DNA of 64,000 nucleotides from Thiotrichales bacterium 19S3-11 (GTDB lineage: Bacteria > Pseudomonadota > Gammaproteobacteria > Francisellales > Francisellaceae). Of this stretch, positions 28,708-38,059 are shown one piece after another; the stretch's first letter is position 1; each line of letters opens with the position of its first letter. The notes under the pieces were generated by a model. It was given only the letters and a program-made list of their open reading frames with translations. It was not told where the DNA came from and made no database searches. Both the position numbers and the translations under genes were made by a program. Where the stretch lies: contig JAKJJU010000007.1 in the NCBI GenBank assembly GCA_021713295.1, forward strand, positions 22,588 through 86,587, read 5' to 3'.

Positions 28708-28884
28708 ATTTGATATAAACCCTCTTAAAGGCAAATAATTAATGCATTTATTTTCAACGCAACCCCCTATCGGAAGGGCGGAAATTCTTAAAGGATAAGG
28801 ATACAATTAACAAGGATGTTGACCACAAATGATAAATGTTGTTTGGTGATGTATAAGGGTGATTAAGTTTATTGTTAGCTTGAA

Positions 28885-29754
28885 TTAACTATCTAATGCC
28901 ACTGCAATTTTAGCTGAACGACTCTCTGGATGTTGTCTAGCATAGGTTGCAAAAATAAAGCCAACATTGTTTTGAGTATTTGTTTTACTGAATAGTTTAG
29001 AACTTTCATAAGCGTATTGGTGAATTTCTCTAAATAAATTATTATTATTTTTACTAATACCATTGCTTGAGCCTTTATATTTATTTAATAATGCTAGGGC
29101 TTTGGCAGCTCGGCTTGTTGGACAATTAACAATATGTTGATTGATAGCATCAATAGAGCTAGTACTCGTTATATTTTGTTTTTTAAATATTGTGGTCGCT
29201 CCATTATAAAGTGCATTATATATTCTAAAGAAACTATTTCGATTAGATACATTAATATAATTATTGTGATAAGCATGACCAATAACATGATCTATAAAAG
29301 TATGACAATTATATTTAGGGTAACCTTCGCCATTAAATTTTTCAGTAGTTGCTGCATGATCAATCATTTCAGCCGTTAATTCAGGATAGGCAATAACCTT
29401 ATATTTATGACTTTCAGCTTGATGGCAATATTTGTCGTGATAATGTTCTTTATAAAGGTCTGTGCTAACATGTTGCTTTCTTAGAATAAAATCCCTTCTT
29501 CCATATACCTCGTCATCATATATATCTTTATGCTTTGAAGTATCAATTACAGTCATTCCTCTAGCTATGCGAAATTGATTTGCCCAAAATAAACCTTCAT
29601 AAACAATTCCACAACCATCATTGCCTACTTTTGGTACATAAATTTGTCCATGAACATTTAATGGGTCTTGAGTGTTTGAATGTGTAATAACAAGTGGAAT
29701 ACCTTTCTGTATTGCCTCAATTACACCTGCTTGAGAATTAATTTCATAGCTCAT
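28885..29754 (-). CDS. Unknown protein with a possible Cys-His hydrolase core
   Basis: 289 residues, not recognised as a named family. The segment YPKYNCHTFIDHVIGHAY is reminiscent of the Asn-Cys-x-x-Phe core seen in papain-fold amidases of NlpC/P60 or LRAT type, and upstream lie His-rich stretches (HYHDKYCHQAESHKY) that could supply a partner residue. The N-terminal part has an aromatic beta-rich pattern. The C-terminal third is helical with an ARQHPESRSAKIA tail. AAAGGTTGC lies just before the ATG, the same leader element seen before other putative effectors here. A catalytic role is a guess. Confidence 0.4.
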   Translation of the reverse strand: MSYEINSQAGVIEAIQKGIPLVITHSNTQDPLNVHGQIYVPKVGNDGCGIVYEGLFWANQFRIARGMTVIDTSKHKDIYDDEVYGRRDFILRKQHVSTDLYKEHYHDKYCHQAESHKYKVIAYPELTAEMIDHAATTEKFNGEGYPKYNCHTFIDHVIGHAYHNNYINVSNRNSFFRIYNALYNGATTIFKKQNITSTSSIDAINQHIVNCPTSRAAKALALLNKYKGSSNGISKNNNNLFREIHQYAYESSKLFSKTNTQNNVGFIFATYARQHPESRSAKIAVALDS

Positions 29755-30101
29755 TTTGCAACCTTTAAAATCAAATATTAAATAATCAATCTTTATTTTA
29801 TCATTTGCTAAGGAGGTTTGTAAGTTGTGAGTTATTTCAAAAATAAAATCTATAAGCAGTTATAGAGTAATAAGATATAAATTAATTTATCAGGTTAGTA
29901 TTACAAATTTAGAAAAGTAGAGATATTATTAAACAATTAGATTCGTTGTAAGTTTGACAAAATCTTCCATTTAAATATATTCTAACGACTTTTTGTAACA
30001 GGACTAGCTTCATAAATTCCTTTAAATATCGTGAATTTAAAAGTAGCATGGGTAGAATTGGCTCATGGAAAGGATCGTTTAATTTTTGATTGAAAAATAA
30101 A
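29755..30101. other. Non-coding gap between the unknown protein and the beta-lactamase-type pseudogene
   Basis: AT-rich, no credible gene. It contains one consensus Shine-Dalgarno, TAAGGAGGT (29809-29817), followed by GTG at 29826 and only twelve codons to TAG, possibly a remnant start. No terminator or repeat was seen. Confidence 0.4.
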
Positions 30102-30791
30102 TTACTTAGCAATGTTATGGTATTGTTCGGTAGCGCCAGCATTTTGTGATAGAGCAATGATTGTCTTTGTATTTTTAAAATAGGCATAAGTTGTGGCATA
30201 ACCTAAGTAGTTACCGGTATACATCCAAATTTGATCATGAATTTTATTATACATAACACCAACTCCTAGACCATAGTAGCCCTTAACGCTTGATAAACAT
30301 TTACTATCAATATCTTTAGCATCAACTTTTTCACCTTTTTTAGAAGGTAAAAGTAAGTCAACTTTTTGAATTTTGTCATAGCCTGGGAATAAATTTGTAT
30401 CGAACCATGCACGAGTTGTACCAGTTAGGCCACCTGCAGGGCCAATATAATCAAGTGGTATAACAGTTACATCCTGGTTTGGGGAAAATAATGGTGAATC
30501 CAACTCTTTCGCTGTTTCTTCAGGCAAGTAACCCTGCAGCATATTACGGTAAAGATAAGTGTTATATTACATAGCATAGTGAATTGGAACGCCATATTGT
30601 TTTTTTAATGGTTTAATAATTAATGTTTCTAACATGCTGCCATAAGATTTTTTAAAATATTTTTCAATAATATAGTTCGTATTTGAATAACCCCAGTCAG
30701 TGCCGGGTTTAAAGCATAAATCATCTCGATTACAACCATTTTTTATTTGATATTTTGCAGCTAAAGAAACTAGTCGATTAAGCGAGTACAA
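30102..30791 (-). pseudogene. Beta-lactamase/penicillin-binding-type serine hydrolase, truncated and with an in-frame stop
   Basis: Two collinear minus-strand pieces are in the same frame and separated by one TAA (30569-30567): YGVPIHYAM, stop, then YNTYLYRNMLQGYLPEE. Together they cover the C-terminal two-thirds of a class C beta-lactamase or D-alanyl-D-alanine carboxypeptidase-like fold, with FKPGTDWGYSNTNYIIEKYF (Tyr-x-Asn motif) and the late VMYNKIHDQIWMYTGNYLGY. The N-terminal part with the catalytic SxxK is missing: upstream the frame runs into a stop at 30813-30815, next to the end of the neighbouring gene. This looks like a decayed gene whose 5' part was lost. Confidence 0.8.
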
Positions 30792-30792
30792 A

Positions 30793-31569
30793 TTAATATA
30801 GAAATTCTGATTCTATTGTTTGCTTGGGAGGTTCATAGGATTGAAAAATTGGCTCTGGATTGCGGTATAAATTGACTGCCCAATCAGATTCTAGATGTGT
30901 ATTATAAAAACTTTCATTGCCTTCAAAGCAGGATAAATGCTCCCTTAATGCATCTCTGTATGCTTTATAATCTGATGGTTTATGATATTTAGCTTGATAG
31001 GTTGCTTCTATAGCTCTTAAGCTTTCTATTGCATTTACAATTGGCCCTGGGATATTTTTAAATAAGTTGCCTTCATGTTCAATATCTTTTCTATTATGAG
31101 CAAAAAAACAATGAGTTTTGAATTGAGCGTCTATTAATAGTTGCATTACTAATACAGATTTTTTTGATTCGTTATTTAACCGAGGAAAAATACTTTTTAA
31201 TTGTAATTGTAAACATTCAGCATTAGATTGTATTATTTGTTGAACTGGAGATGACTTTGAATTATCTAGTAAGCAGGTTGATATTGCTCCTGATAAAGTA
31301 ATTTCATAACGATATTGAGCGCTTTCTAAGTTATTAAATAAATGTTGGCGGAATAAAAGATAGGAGGTATACTGCCCATTTTTCTTATAGTGTTGTTTAT
31401 CTTCCCTTATTTCAAGTTCAATTTGCTCAATTACATAGTTAGGTATGTTTTCATAGCGCTTGTTACCAAAAATTACATTGTTCTGATTTAGGTAAAATAG
31501 ACTTTCACTTTTGTTTTGATATTTATCTAATATTTCATGAATTAATTTTTGTTTTAACTGCTGAGACAT
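30793..31569 (-). CDS. Unknown helical protein with an internal duplication
   Basis: 258 residues, family unknown, no signal peptide or membrane segment. Two related units of about 50 residues are visible: YENIPNYVIEQIE with a following QYTSYLLFRQHLFNNL near residues 40-85, and FKNIPGPIVNAIE with DYKAYRDALREHLSCF near 175-220. Both have NIP, a following Ile-Glu, a Tyr-rich helix and an Arg-x-x-Leu-x-x-x-Leu end. AGGAAA lies before the ATG. Its stop sits at the truncated edge of the beta-lactamase-type pseudogene, so its arrival or a deletion may have broken that gene. Confidence 0.55.
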   Translation of the reverse strand: MSQQLKQKLIHEILDKYQNKSESLFYLNQNNVIFGNKRYENIPNYVIEQIELEIREDKQHYKKNGQYTSYLLFRQHLFNNLESAQYRYEITLSGAISTCLLDNSKSSPVQQIIQSNAECLQLQLKSIFPRLNNESKKSVLVMQLLIDAQFKTHCFFAHNRKDIEHEGNLFKNIPGPIVNAIESLRAIEATYQAKYHKPSDYKAYRDALREHLSCFEGNESFYNTHLESDWAVNLYRNPEPIFQSYEPPKQTIESEFLY

Positions 31570-31989
31570 TAAAATATTTCCTGTTATTACATTAAGTAAT
31601 ATTGTAATAAAATCATAACCAAAAATTAATAAAAGAAATATTTCAAAAAACAGATACGATGTAACAGATACGATGCCGATGTGAATATATTATTTTTCAA
31701 TAAGTTAATAGCTATGATTTTTGCGGGTTTTAATGATTTTTGCAATAAGGCTTTTACCTAATATTTCATTGTCTAATAGATGGATTTGTTGATTACCTAA
31801 TTTTGGTAGTTTAGAGCCTCATATACAAACAACATACCATTAATTAATTAAATCCTTCTATATTTAATCTTTTTTTCTTATAAACTATTTGTATTAGTTA
31901 TTGATAAATAGAAAAATATTTGCCATTTATGAGAATTATTTCTACTATAGTATTTTTGTGATAGGAATAAATGATATGGATATTAATAA
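31570..31989. other. 420-base intergenic region with a short repeat and an orphan frame
   Basis: ACAGATACGATG occurs twice, at 31650 and 31664 (14-base period). On the minus strand, 31818 to 31705 is an open frame of 37 residues with no start codon, containing LGNQQIHLLDNEILGKSL and a basic end, possibly the tail of a lost gene. Nothing else was identified. Confidence 0.4.
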
Positions 31990-34032
31990 ATGAAAAGTTA
32001 TATATCGCCATCGACTAATTTGCCAGAGATCACCATAAGAGCTTGTATTTTGGCTGCAATACTAACCATTGTGTTAATGGCTGCAAATATGTATTTAGCA
32101 TTAAGAGTTGGTATGACATTTGCAACAACATTACCAGCAGCTGTAATATCCATGGCGGTTTTAAGTCGATTTAAAGGTTCAAATATACTAGAGAATACGG
32201 TTGTTCAGACTTTTGCCTCAACAGGTGGTACGTTATCAGCTATTGTATTTGCCTTACCTGCGTTAATTATAGTCGGTACTTGGAATGAATTACCTTATTG
32301 GCAAACAACGTTAATTGCCGTATTAGGTGGATTGCTAGGTGTATTATTTACAATCCCACTAAGGCGAGCATTAATTGTTGAAAGTCAAAGTCATTTACCA
32401 TTTCCTGAAGGGCAAGCTGCCGCAGAAGTTTTAAAAGTAGGGGAAAGGATTAAACAAAAAAGTAATTCAAGTGAAAAAAAGATAGAAACAGGCATACGTT
32501 TTATTGTAATCGGTGCACTTGTTTCAGCTGTATTATCACTATTAATAAGTGGCTTTAAGGTGGTTGCAGGCTCAATAAGCTATGCTAGTAAAGTGGGTAA
32601 TGTTGTTGTTGGTGCAAGCTTTAGTTATGGTTTGGCTTTAGTGGGGGCGGGTTATCTAATTGGCGTAAGATTATGTGTTTATATGTTAGTCGGCTCAATA
32701 TTTGCCTATTTAATATTGACGCCTTATTTTTCACTAAATCCAATTTATCAAGGGCTTTCTGTAGATGTTGTATTGGATAAAATTTATAATACTAACATTC
32801 GATATATTGGTGTCGGTTGTATTGCTGTAGCGGCGATTTGGTCAGTTATCAATCTAATTAAACCGCTGATTGCGGGTGTTAAGGCCTCATTGGAAGATCA
32901 TGCTAAATATAAGCAAACAGGTGAAGGCCTCATAATTAGAACCGAAAGGGATCTGCCAATTAAATATCTCTCTAGTATGACTTTGTTATTATCATTACCT
33001 CTAATTGCAGTATTTGCTTATTATATTGGTATACAACCTATTGATTTATCCGTTGGTAAGTTACTTTCTTTACTCTTAGTTTGTATCTTTTTGATTCTAA
33101 TTATTGGCTTTTTATTAGCTGCTGTTGCAGGTTATATGGCAGGCATTATTGGGTCTTCAAATAGCCCAGTTTCAGGTTTAGTTTACTTAGCTGCGATTAT
33201 TATTGCATTTATATTAGCTTATATAGCGACAGCATTTTTTGGTCATGATATTAAACATGTTGAAACTCAGAAATTTTTAGTAGGCTTAATTTTATTTATC
33301 ACATCAACCATTCTTGCAATTGCCTGTATCGCCAATGATAATTTGCAGGATTTAAAAACAGGTCAGGTTGTAGGGGCTACACCATGGAAACAGCAAGTTG
33401 CATTGATGATGGGGGTAATTGCGGCAGCAGTTATTATAGCACCGGTATTTAATCTTTTATATAATGCCTATGGGTTGGTTGGAGCGCCTTTTCCGAATCC
33501 AGGCATGACAATTGATAATGCCTTAACTTCGCCACAAGCGAATTTAGCAGCCGCCTTAGTGCAAGGAATTGTTACCCATAAAATGAATTGGTCAATGCTA
33601 TTATTTGGTGCATTGGTAGGTATCGTTTTAATTATTGTGGATCAGATGGTATTTAAACCAATGAAATGGCCAAGAATTAGTCTATTTTCATTTGCAATTG
33701 CAATTTATTTGCCTATGTCGATGATTTTACCAATTGTTGTTGGGGGTTTTCTTTCACTTTTTACGCATAGAAATCTAAAAAAACGCTATCAATCTAAAAA
33801 AGCATTTGAAAATGCGAAAACTTCAGGCATATTGGTCGCCTCAGGTATGATTGTCGGTGAAGCGTTAATGAGTATATTTATTGCTGGTGTTATTGGCTAT
33901 ACAGGCAGTCAAGATGCGCTTAGTCTGGTTGGAGCATCATTTGAGATGGCTGCGAATGTATTGGGTGTTGTCTGTTTTATTATTAGTTTATTGATACTTT
34001 ATCGCTATAAAATAGCTAAGATCAATCAATAA
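31990..34032 (+). CDS. OPT-family oligopeptide transporter
   Basis: 680-residue polytopic inner-membrane protein with roughly 14-16 hydrophobic segments. The N-terminus EITIRACILAAILTIVLMAANMYLALRVG and the PFPEGQAAAEVLKVGE motif are diagnostic of the OPT (YSL/EbsYSL) family, along with later GSSNSPVSGL and NDNLQDLKTGQVVGATPW. Members import small peptides or metal-chelates by proton symport. The start at 31990 follows an in-frame stop directly upstream and has a poor ribosome site. For a fastidious or intracellular organism, peptide uptake would be a nutrient route (inference). Confidence 0.93.
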   Translation: MKSYISPSTNLPEITIRACILAAILTIVLMAANMYLALRVGMTFATTLPAAVISMAVLSRFKGSNILENTVVQTFASTGGTLSAIVFALPALIIVGTWNELPYWQTTLIAVLGGLLGVLFTIPLRRALIVESQSHLPFPEGQAAAEVLKVGERIKQKSNSSEKKIETGIRFIVIGALVSAVLSLLISGFKVVAGSISYASKVGNVVVGASFSYGLALVGAGYLIGVRLCVYMLVGSIFAYLILTPYFSLNPIYQGLSVDVVLDKIYNTNIRYIGVGCIAVAAIWSVINLIKPLIAGVKASLEDHAKYKQTGEGLIIRTERDLPIKYLSSMTLLLSLPLIAVFAYYIGIQPIDLSVGKLLSLLLVCIFLILIIGFLLAAVAGYMAGIIGSSNSPVSGLVYLAAIIIAFILAYIATAFFGHDIKHVETQKFLVGLILFITSTILAIACIANDNLQDLKTGQVVGATPWKQQVALMMGVIAAAVIIAPVFNLLYNAYGLVGAPFPNPGMTIDNALTSPQANLAAALVQGIVTHKMNWSMLLFGALVGIVLIIVDQMVFKPMKWPRISLFSFAIAIYLPMSMILPIVVGGFLSLFTHRNLKKRYQSKKAFENAKTSGILVASGMIVGEALMSIFIAGVIGYTGSQDALSLVGASFEMAANVLGVVCFIISLLILYRYKIAKINQ

Positions 34033-34155
34033 ATTCATATTGCACTTATTTTTTATATCTGATTATTTTGCCATAAATAATTGTTTATTGATCCTAAATA
34101 TGATTGAATAGCCTTGCTATAAAGGTTAGCTATTTCAAAATAAAAGGAGATTTAA

Positions 34156-35460
34156 GTGATAAAATTAAATTTTAAATCTATTGGCATTCTATTTTTATCT
34201 ATGGGTATTTCAATATCCGCTAATGCAAATCAAGCTGATTCGATCATGTTAACAGTTAAAGCAACTGCATCAACTAATCAGAGTATTCATGCAGTTGATA
34301 TGGCTAAAATACTATCTGCATATGATACTTGGTGGAGTCAAAACACTAGAGCTATTAACTTTCAAGGGCAAAGTTATAATTTGATCGCAAATGATGGTTC
34401 AGGCCAAGGTTCAGGTTCTGTATATACATCTGAAGGTATTGGTATGGGAATGTTAACATCAGCTATGATGATGTATTTATATCAGACTCAACCTTCATTA
34501 GGGATTACTAATGATGAGTATAATTTAGCAAAACAGCGGTTTTTTGATGGCTATAATTATTGGGTTAGTGCTGAAAACTCTCAAGCTGAGAAAAATAATA
34601 AAAGCCAATGGGGGTGCTATGATGATAAATTATTAGTATGGACTCGTGATGCTGAAGGTAATCCAAATGGTACAGGTAGTGCGACAGATGGTGACTTTTA
34701 TATGACAGGAGCTGTATATTTAGCAGTATTAGCACTAGAAAAAGCAAATGATACGACCGATGCTAATCAATTACTCGCGTGGGCTCAAGCAAGAGCAGCT
34801 GAAATTTCAGCAAGAGATTTCAATGATGGTTTAAGTTATCCATATACAGGCGTGGCAAATCCAACCTTACCAGGCACAGGTGATAGCACGTGTGATAAAG
34901 AGCTATCCGCGGCTCAAAATGTACAGCCAGATAAAGCTGTATTACCTGTTATGTATCTTTTTGCAAAAAACAAGCAAATGGATCAAAAAACGTGGAATCT
35001 ATTGATTGATAATACATTAAAATTTATACAGACAGCACAGCAATGGTCTAATGAAAATCGACCACAAAATGGCTATTTAATGTATTGGCCTTATACAGCC
35101 AAACAAAGTGGAAATGATTATATTATTACCGCTGCTGGTGATAGTTATGATTATGATGCTGGGCGTAATCCAGAGAATCTAGGTGGTTATTTAGCGTTAG
35201 CTCATTCTGATTATAATTCAACAGCAGTATTAGTTGATAATCAGTTGTTAGGCGCAATTTATAATAATGTTGGAAATTATGACTCATTTTATGCAGGCAC
35301 AACAGCCTTAGGTTTATATGGGTTATCAACGAAACAAGCATTAACTGATCAGCAGGCAGGATTCTATAATACATTAATTGCTAAACCAGTTGATAATAAA
35401 TACTATAATACAGGACACTGGTTAATGTCTGCTTTATGGATGCATATTCAACTGCAGTGA
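34156..35460 (+). CDS. Secreted glycoside hydrolase family 8 (endoglucanase-like)
   Basis: 434 residues. A signal peptide ends at ISANANQ. The catalytic domain has VYTSEGIGMGMLTSAMM with the proton-donor Glu at residue 93, GSATDGDFYMTGAVYLA with Asp at 178, and an alpha/alpha-barrel pattern of Trp/Tyr-rich helices. GH8 enzymes cleave beta-1,4 glucans, chitosan or xylan by inversion; the exact substrate is not predictable. No cellulose synthase genes are nearby, so a role in degrading external polysaccharide is as likely as one in biofilm. Start is GTG at 34156 with AAAGGAG seven bases before it. Confidence 0.88.
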   Translation: MIKLNFKSIGILFLSMGISISANANQADSIMLTVKATASTNQSIHAVDMAKILSAYDTWWSQNTRAINFQGQSYNLIANDGSGQGSGSVYTSEGIGMGMLTSAMMMYLYQTQPSLGITNDEYNLAKQRFFDGYNYWVSAENSQAEKNNKSQWGCYDDKLLVWTRDAEGNPNGTGSATDGDFYMTGAVYLAVLALEKANDTTDANQLLAWAQARAAEISARDFNDGLSYPYTGVANPTLPGTGDSTCDKELSAAQNVQPDKAVLPVMYLFAKNKQMDQKTWNLLIDNTLKFIQTAQQWSNENRPQNGYLMYWPYTAKQSGNDYIITAAGDSYDYDAGRNPENLGGYLALAHSDYNSTAVLVDNQLLGAIYNNVGNYDSFYAGTTALGLYGLSTKQALTDQQAGFYNTLIAKPVDNKYYNTGHWLMSALWMHIQLQ

Positions 35461-35476
35461 TGTTTTAAAGACATTA

Positions 35477-37798
35477 TTAAGGACGATGATCAGGGCATAA
35501 ACTGACTATACTATTTGTATTCTCATATATCATTCTAGCAGAATTTGTATATTCATAAAAAGGGGTATGATCTGATATTCTTGTAGTAACAGGATCAACT
35601 ACTGAATGCATGAAACTCCTTCTAAACTTACTAGTGAGTGATCTATCTTCAGATAAACCAGTATTATTTAAAAATTCTGTTTGAAGATTAGTCAATTTTG
35701 TACTTAAGGTTGTGTGCTTGTTTTTATCCGTAGAAAATAAATACTCCACCACAGCCTCCATTACACTCTCTTGATATTGAGGCCTACATCTTGTAAATTT
35801 TTGATATCTATCTGCTCCAAGACCTTTTTCCCCTTTACCTTCTATAGCATCTAAAACTTTTTTAAGAGATTTAAAAATTTCTATGAATTTATCTGTATTA
35901 CTATCTGTAAAACTATTGGAATTATTGATAATAAGATCAATGTTTTTTTTACATAACATATCAGAATTATTTAATTTTTCAAATATCGTTAAATATTTTT
36001 CAACATTTTTATTGTCGTAATTAGTTGATATGGCTGCAACAAAAAGTGCTCGTACTATTTGTACACTTATTGGTTTATGTCCTTGACGTTGGGCTTCTTG
36101 TATCGCAATAATACTATCATAATTGCTAATGAAGTTTTTCAAGTCACAGGAAATCAATTGTTTAAGCACCTCATCAGGGGTGGTTTTTAACGAATTAGCG
36201 GCATTTCTATATGTCGTAATAATAGTACCCCATCGAATTGCATTTTCTAGTATATCTTGAAACTTCTTTTCATCCATCACTATCTCATATTGTTCAAACA
36301 TACTAAATAAGTTAGAAATAGCTTCTAAACTATTATTCGGTATTTGTGATTGCCTTGTTTGATTAAGCGTATTAAATAAAAAGAGCAAATTATCTCTAGT
36401 GGATAATCCATTCTTTTTTAGAACATTATAAATATAATTATCATTTAATTGATTATAATCAAGATTTTCTAAAATATATTTTTTATCCTCATCAAGTTTT
36501 AGATTTAAGGTGCCAATAAGATCTTTAATACAATTTATGCGTATAATTTCATCATGAAATTGTTTATGCTTTGGATTAATATAGTCATTAAGAATAGTTA
36601 GAGCATTTCCATCTATGTTTTCCAGAATTTTTTCTATATTATATGGTGTTACTAAATTTGCAATTTTTTTACAGGGATCTTCGTTTATTGTCTGATCTGA
36701 ATTCATCAAGTCGTTTTGATTTAAGTTTCGTACCTTCAGTGTTTTCATATCATATTCGTCTTCAATGGTTTCGAGCACGGATAATCTCTTATCATACATA
36801 TATAAATTCTTATTAGCACTAATAGAGATTTTAATCGTGCAGTTTTCGAAGTAGCCTGAGTTTTCTAATAAATAGACTAGCATTAATTTTTTATCTTCAT
36901 CATTATCTTTATTACTACTAAATATCTCTCTTAGACTCATATTTAAACGATTTTTAGTTTGTGTATCAGTGACATCATTCAGTATGTCAGAATATATTTG
37001 ATTAAATGCTTCAGTCCCATCAGCTTTGTTTATCTGTAATATGTCTGAGTGCTCTGATACTAAATAGTCAACAACTAGTTCCGGTGATAAATGTTGAGAA
37101 ACATAGGTATTAAATCCTGAAAGTTGTGATTCTGTTAACCCCCCACCATATCTATCATCTTTATTTATCTGTGCTAATCCATATGCTTCACAAACAGCAT
37201 TGTATAGTCTATTGGTAAGATGAATTTCGTTCGCAAGATCAGATGGATAATTAAGATACTTTAAATAGCCAGTTGCTAATTGCTTTATGACGGTCTCTTT
37301 AGCACTTATGAGGTGTGTATTTAATCCTGTATTTTTACCACCATTAATTATAATATTAACCATTGATTTAGCATTAATCAATGCACCCTCTTCACATAGA
37401 TTAAGCGTCAAACTATTTATTGAGTTTATAGCATTAGCATTTAGTTCATTTAATTTATTTAAATGCTTTATAAACAAGCATTCAAATTCCTGTTTTAGTG
37501 TTTTCATAAATCCGATTATTAAATGATCTGTGGTATTATTATCTGATGCCTTATGCTTAATATTACCAATTGTTGTCTTTAGATCTTCTAATTTTTGATG
37601 AATCGTAACTGGCGCAGTCTTTTTAAGTTCATCGATTAATTGAATAAATTGTTGTTTACTTTTTTGTAAATTATTATTATATTCAGCATCCGCACGATAC
37701 AGATTATTTTTTAAATCTTCTTTCTCATTCTCATCCAAATCGGTTACTGATTGTATCGATTTTGTTTTAAGCTTATCAGTTAATTGACCCGACGGCAT
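35477..37798 (-). CDS. Large unknown helical protein, putative effector
   Basis: 773 residues, not recognised. No signal peptide, no clear membrane segment; almost entirely polar and charged helices, with long coiled-coil-like stretches near the N-terminus (LTDKLKTKSIQSVTDLDENE, KKTAPVTIHQKLEDLKTTI). Lys/Asn/Asp/Ile-rich composition is typical of recently acquired or effector genes in AT-rich genomes. The frame reaches a TTG at 37807, but the ATG at 37798 is preferred, being nine bases after AAAGGGG. This G-rich leader resembles those of other putative effectors in the window. The gene lies between the GH8 gene and the RasGEF gene. Confidence 0.55.
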   Translation of the reverse strand: MPSGQLTDKLKTKSIQSVTDLDENEKEDLKNNLYRADAEYNNNLQKSKQQFIQLIDELKKTAPVTIHQKLEDLKTTIGNIKHKASDNNTTDHLIIGFMKTLKQEFECLFIKHLNKLNELNANAINSINSLTLNLCEEGALINAKSMVNIIINGGKNTGLNTHLISAKETVIKQLATGYLKYLNYPSDLANEIHLTNRLYNAVCEAYGLAQINKDDRYGGGLTESQLSGFNTYVSQHLSPELVVDYLVSEHSDILQINKADGTEAFNQIYSDILNDVTDTQTKNRLNMSLREIFSSNKDNDEDKKLMLVYLLENSGYFENCTIKISISANKNLYMYDKRLSVLETIEDEYDMKTLKVRNLNQNDLMNSDQTINEDPCKKIANLVTPYNIEKILENIDGNALTILNDYINPKHKQFHDEIIRINCIKDLIGTLNLKLDEDKKYILENLDYNQLNDNYIYNVLKKNGLSTRDNLLFLFNTLNQTRQSQIPNNSLEAISNLFSMFEQYEIVMDEKKFQDILENAIRWGTIITTYRNAANSLKTTPDEVLKQLISCDLKNFISNYDSIIAIQEAQRQGHKPISVQIVRALFVAAISTNYDNKNVEKYLTIFEKLNNSDMLCKKNIDLIINNSNSFTDSNTDKFIEIFKSLKKVLDAIEGKGEKGLGADRYQKFTRCRPQYQESVMEAVVEYLFSTDKNKHTTLSTKLTNLQTEFLNNTGLSEDRSLTSKFRRSFMHSVVDPVTTRISDHTPFYEYTNSARMIYENTNSIVSLCPDHRP

Positions 37799-38059
37799 AA
37801 TACCCAACCCCTTTAATATATAACAATCAAAATAGTTAATAATAATAAAACAAAAATAATGAACTATATATTATATTATTTCAAATGATTTTAGATTAAT
37901 TGTTTAATAAAGTAGAAGTATGGTGTTTTCTTAAATCTAGATATACGATTTTTATAAATTTTTTATATCAATAATTCCTATAAATATTATAATTACGTCA
38001 TTGATTGATTATTATATTGTCTGTGATTTATCTGTGTAATTTTAAAAGGAATTAGAATA

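Noticed and set aside
28741..28800. Possible tRNA or small RNA (CCCCTATCGGAAGGG segment)
   Set aside because: No cloverleaf can be built; there is no acceptor stem or T-loop sequence.
29909..30199. 96-codon minus-strand frame below the beta-lactamase-type pseudogene
   Set aside because: It overlaps the end of the pseudogene in another frame and lacks a ribosome site; read as a shadow.
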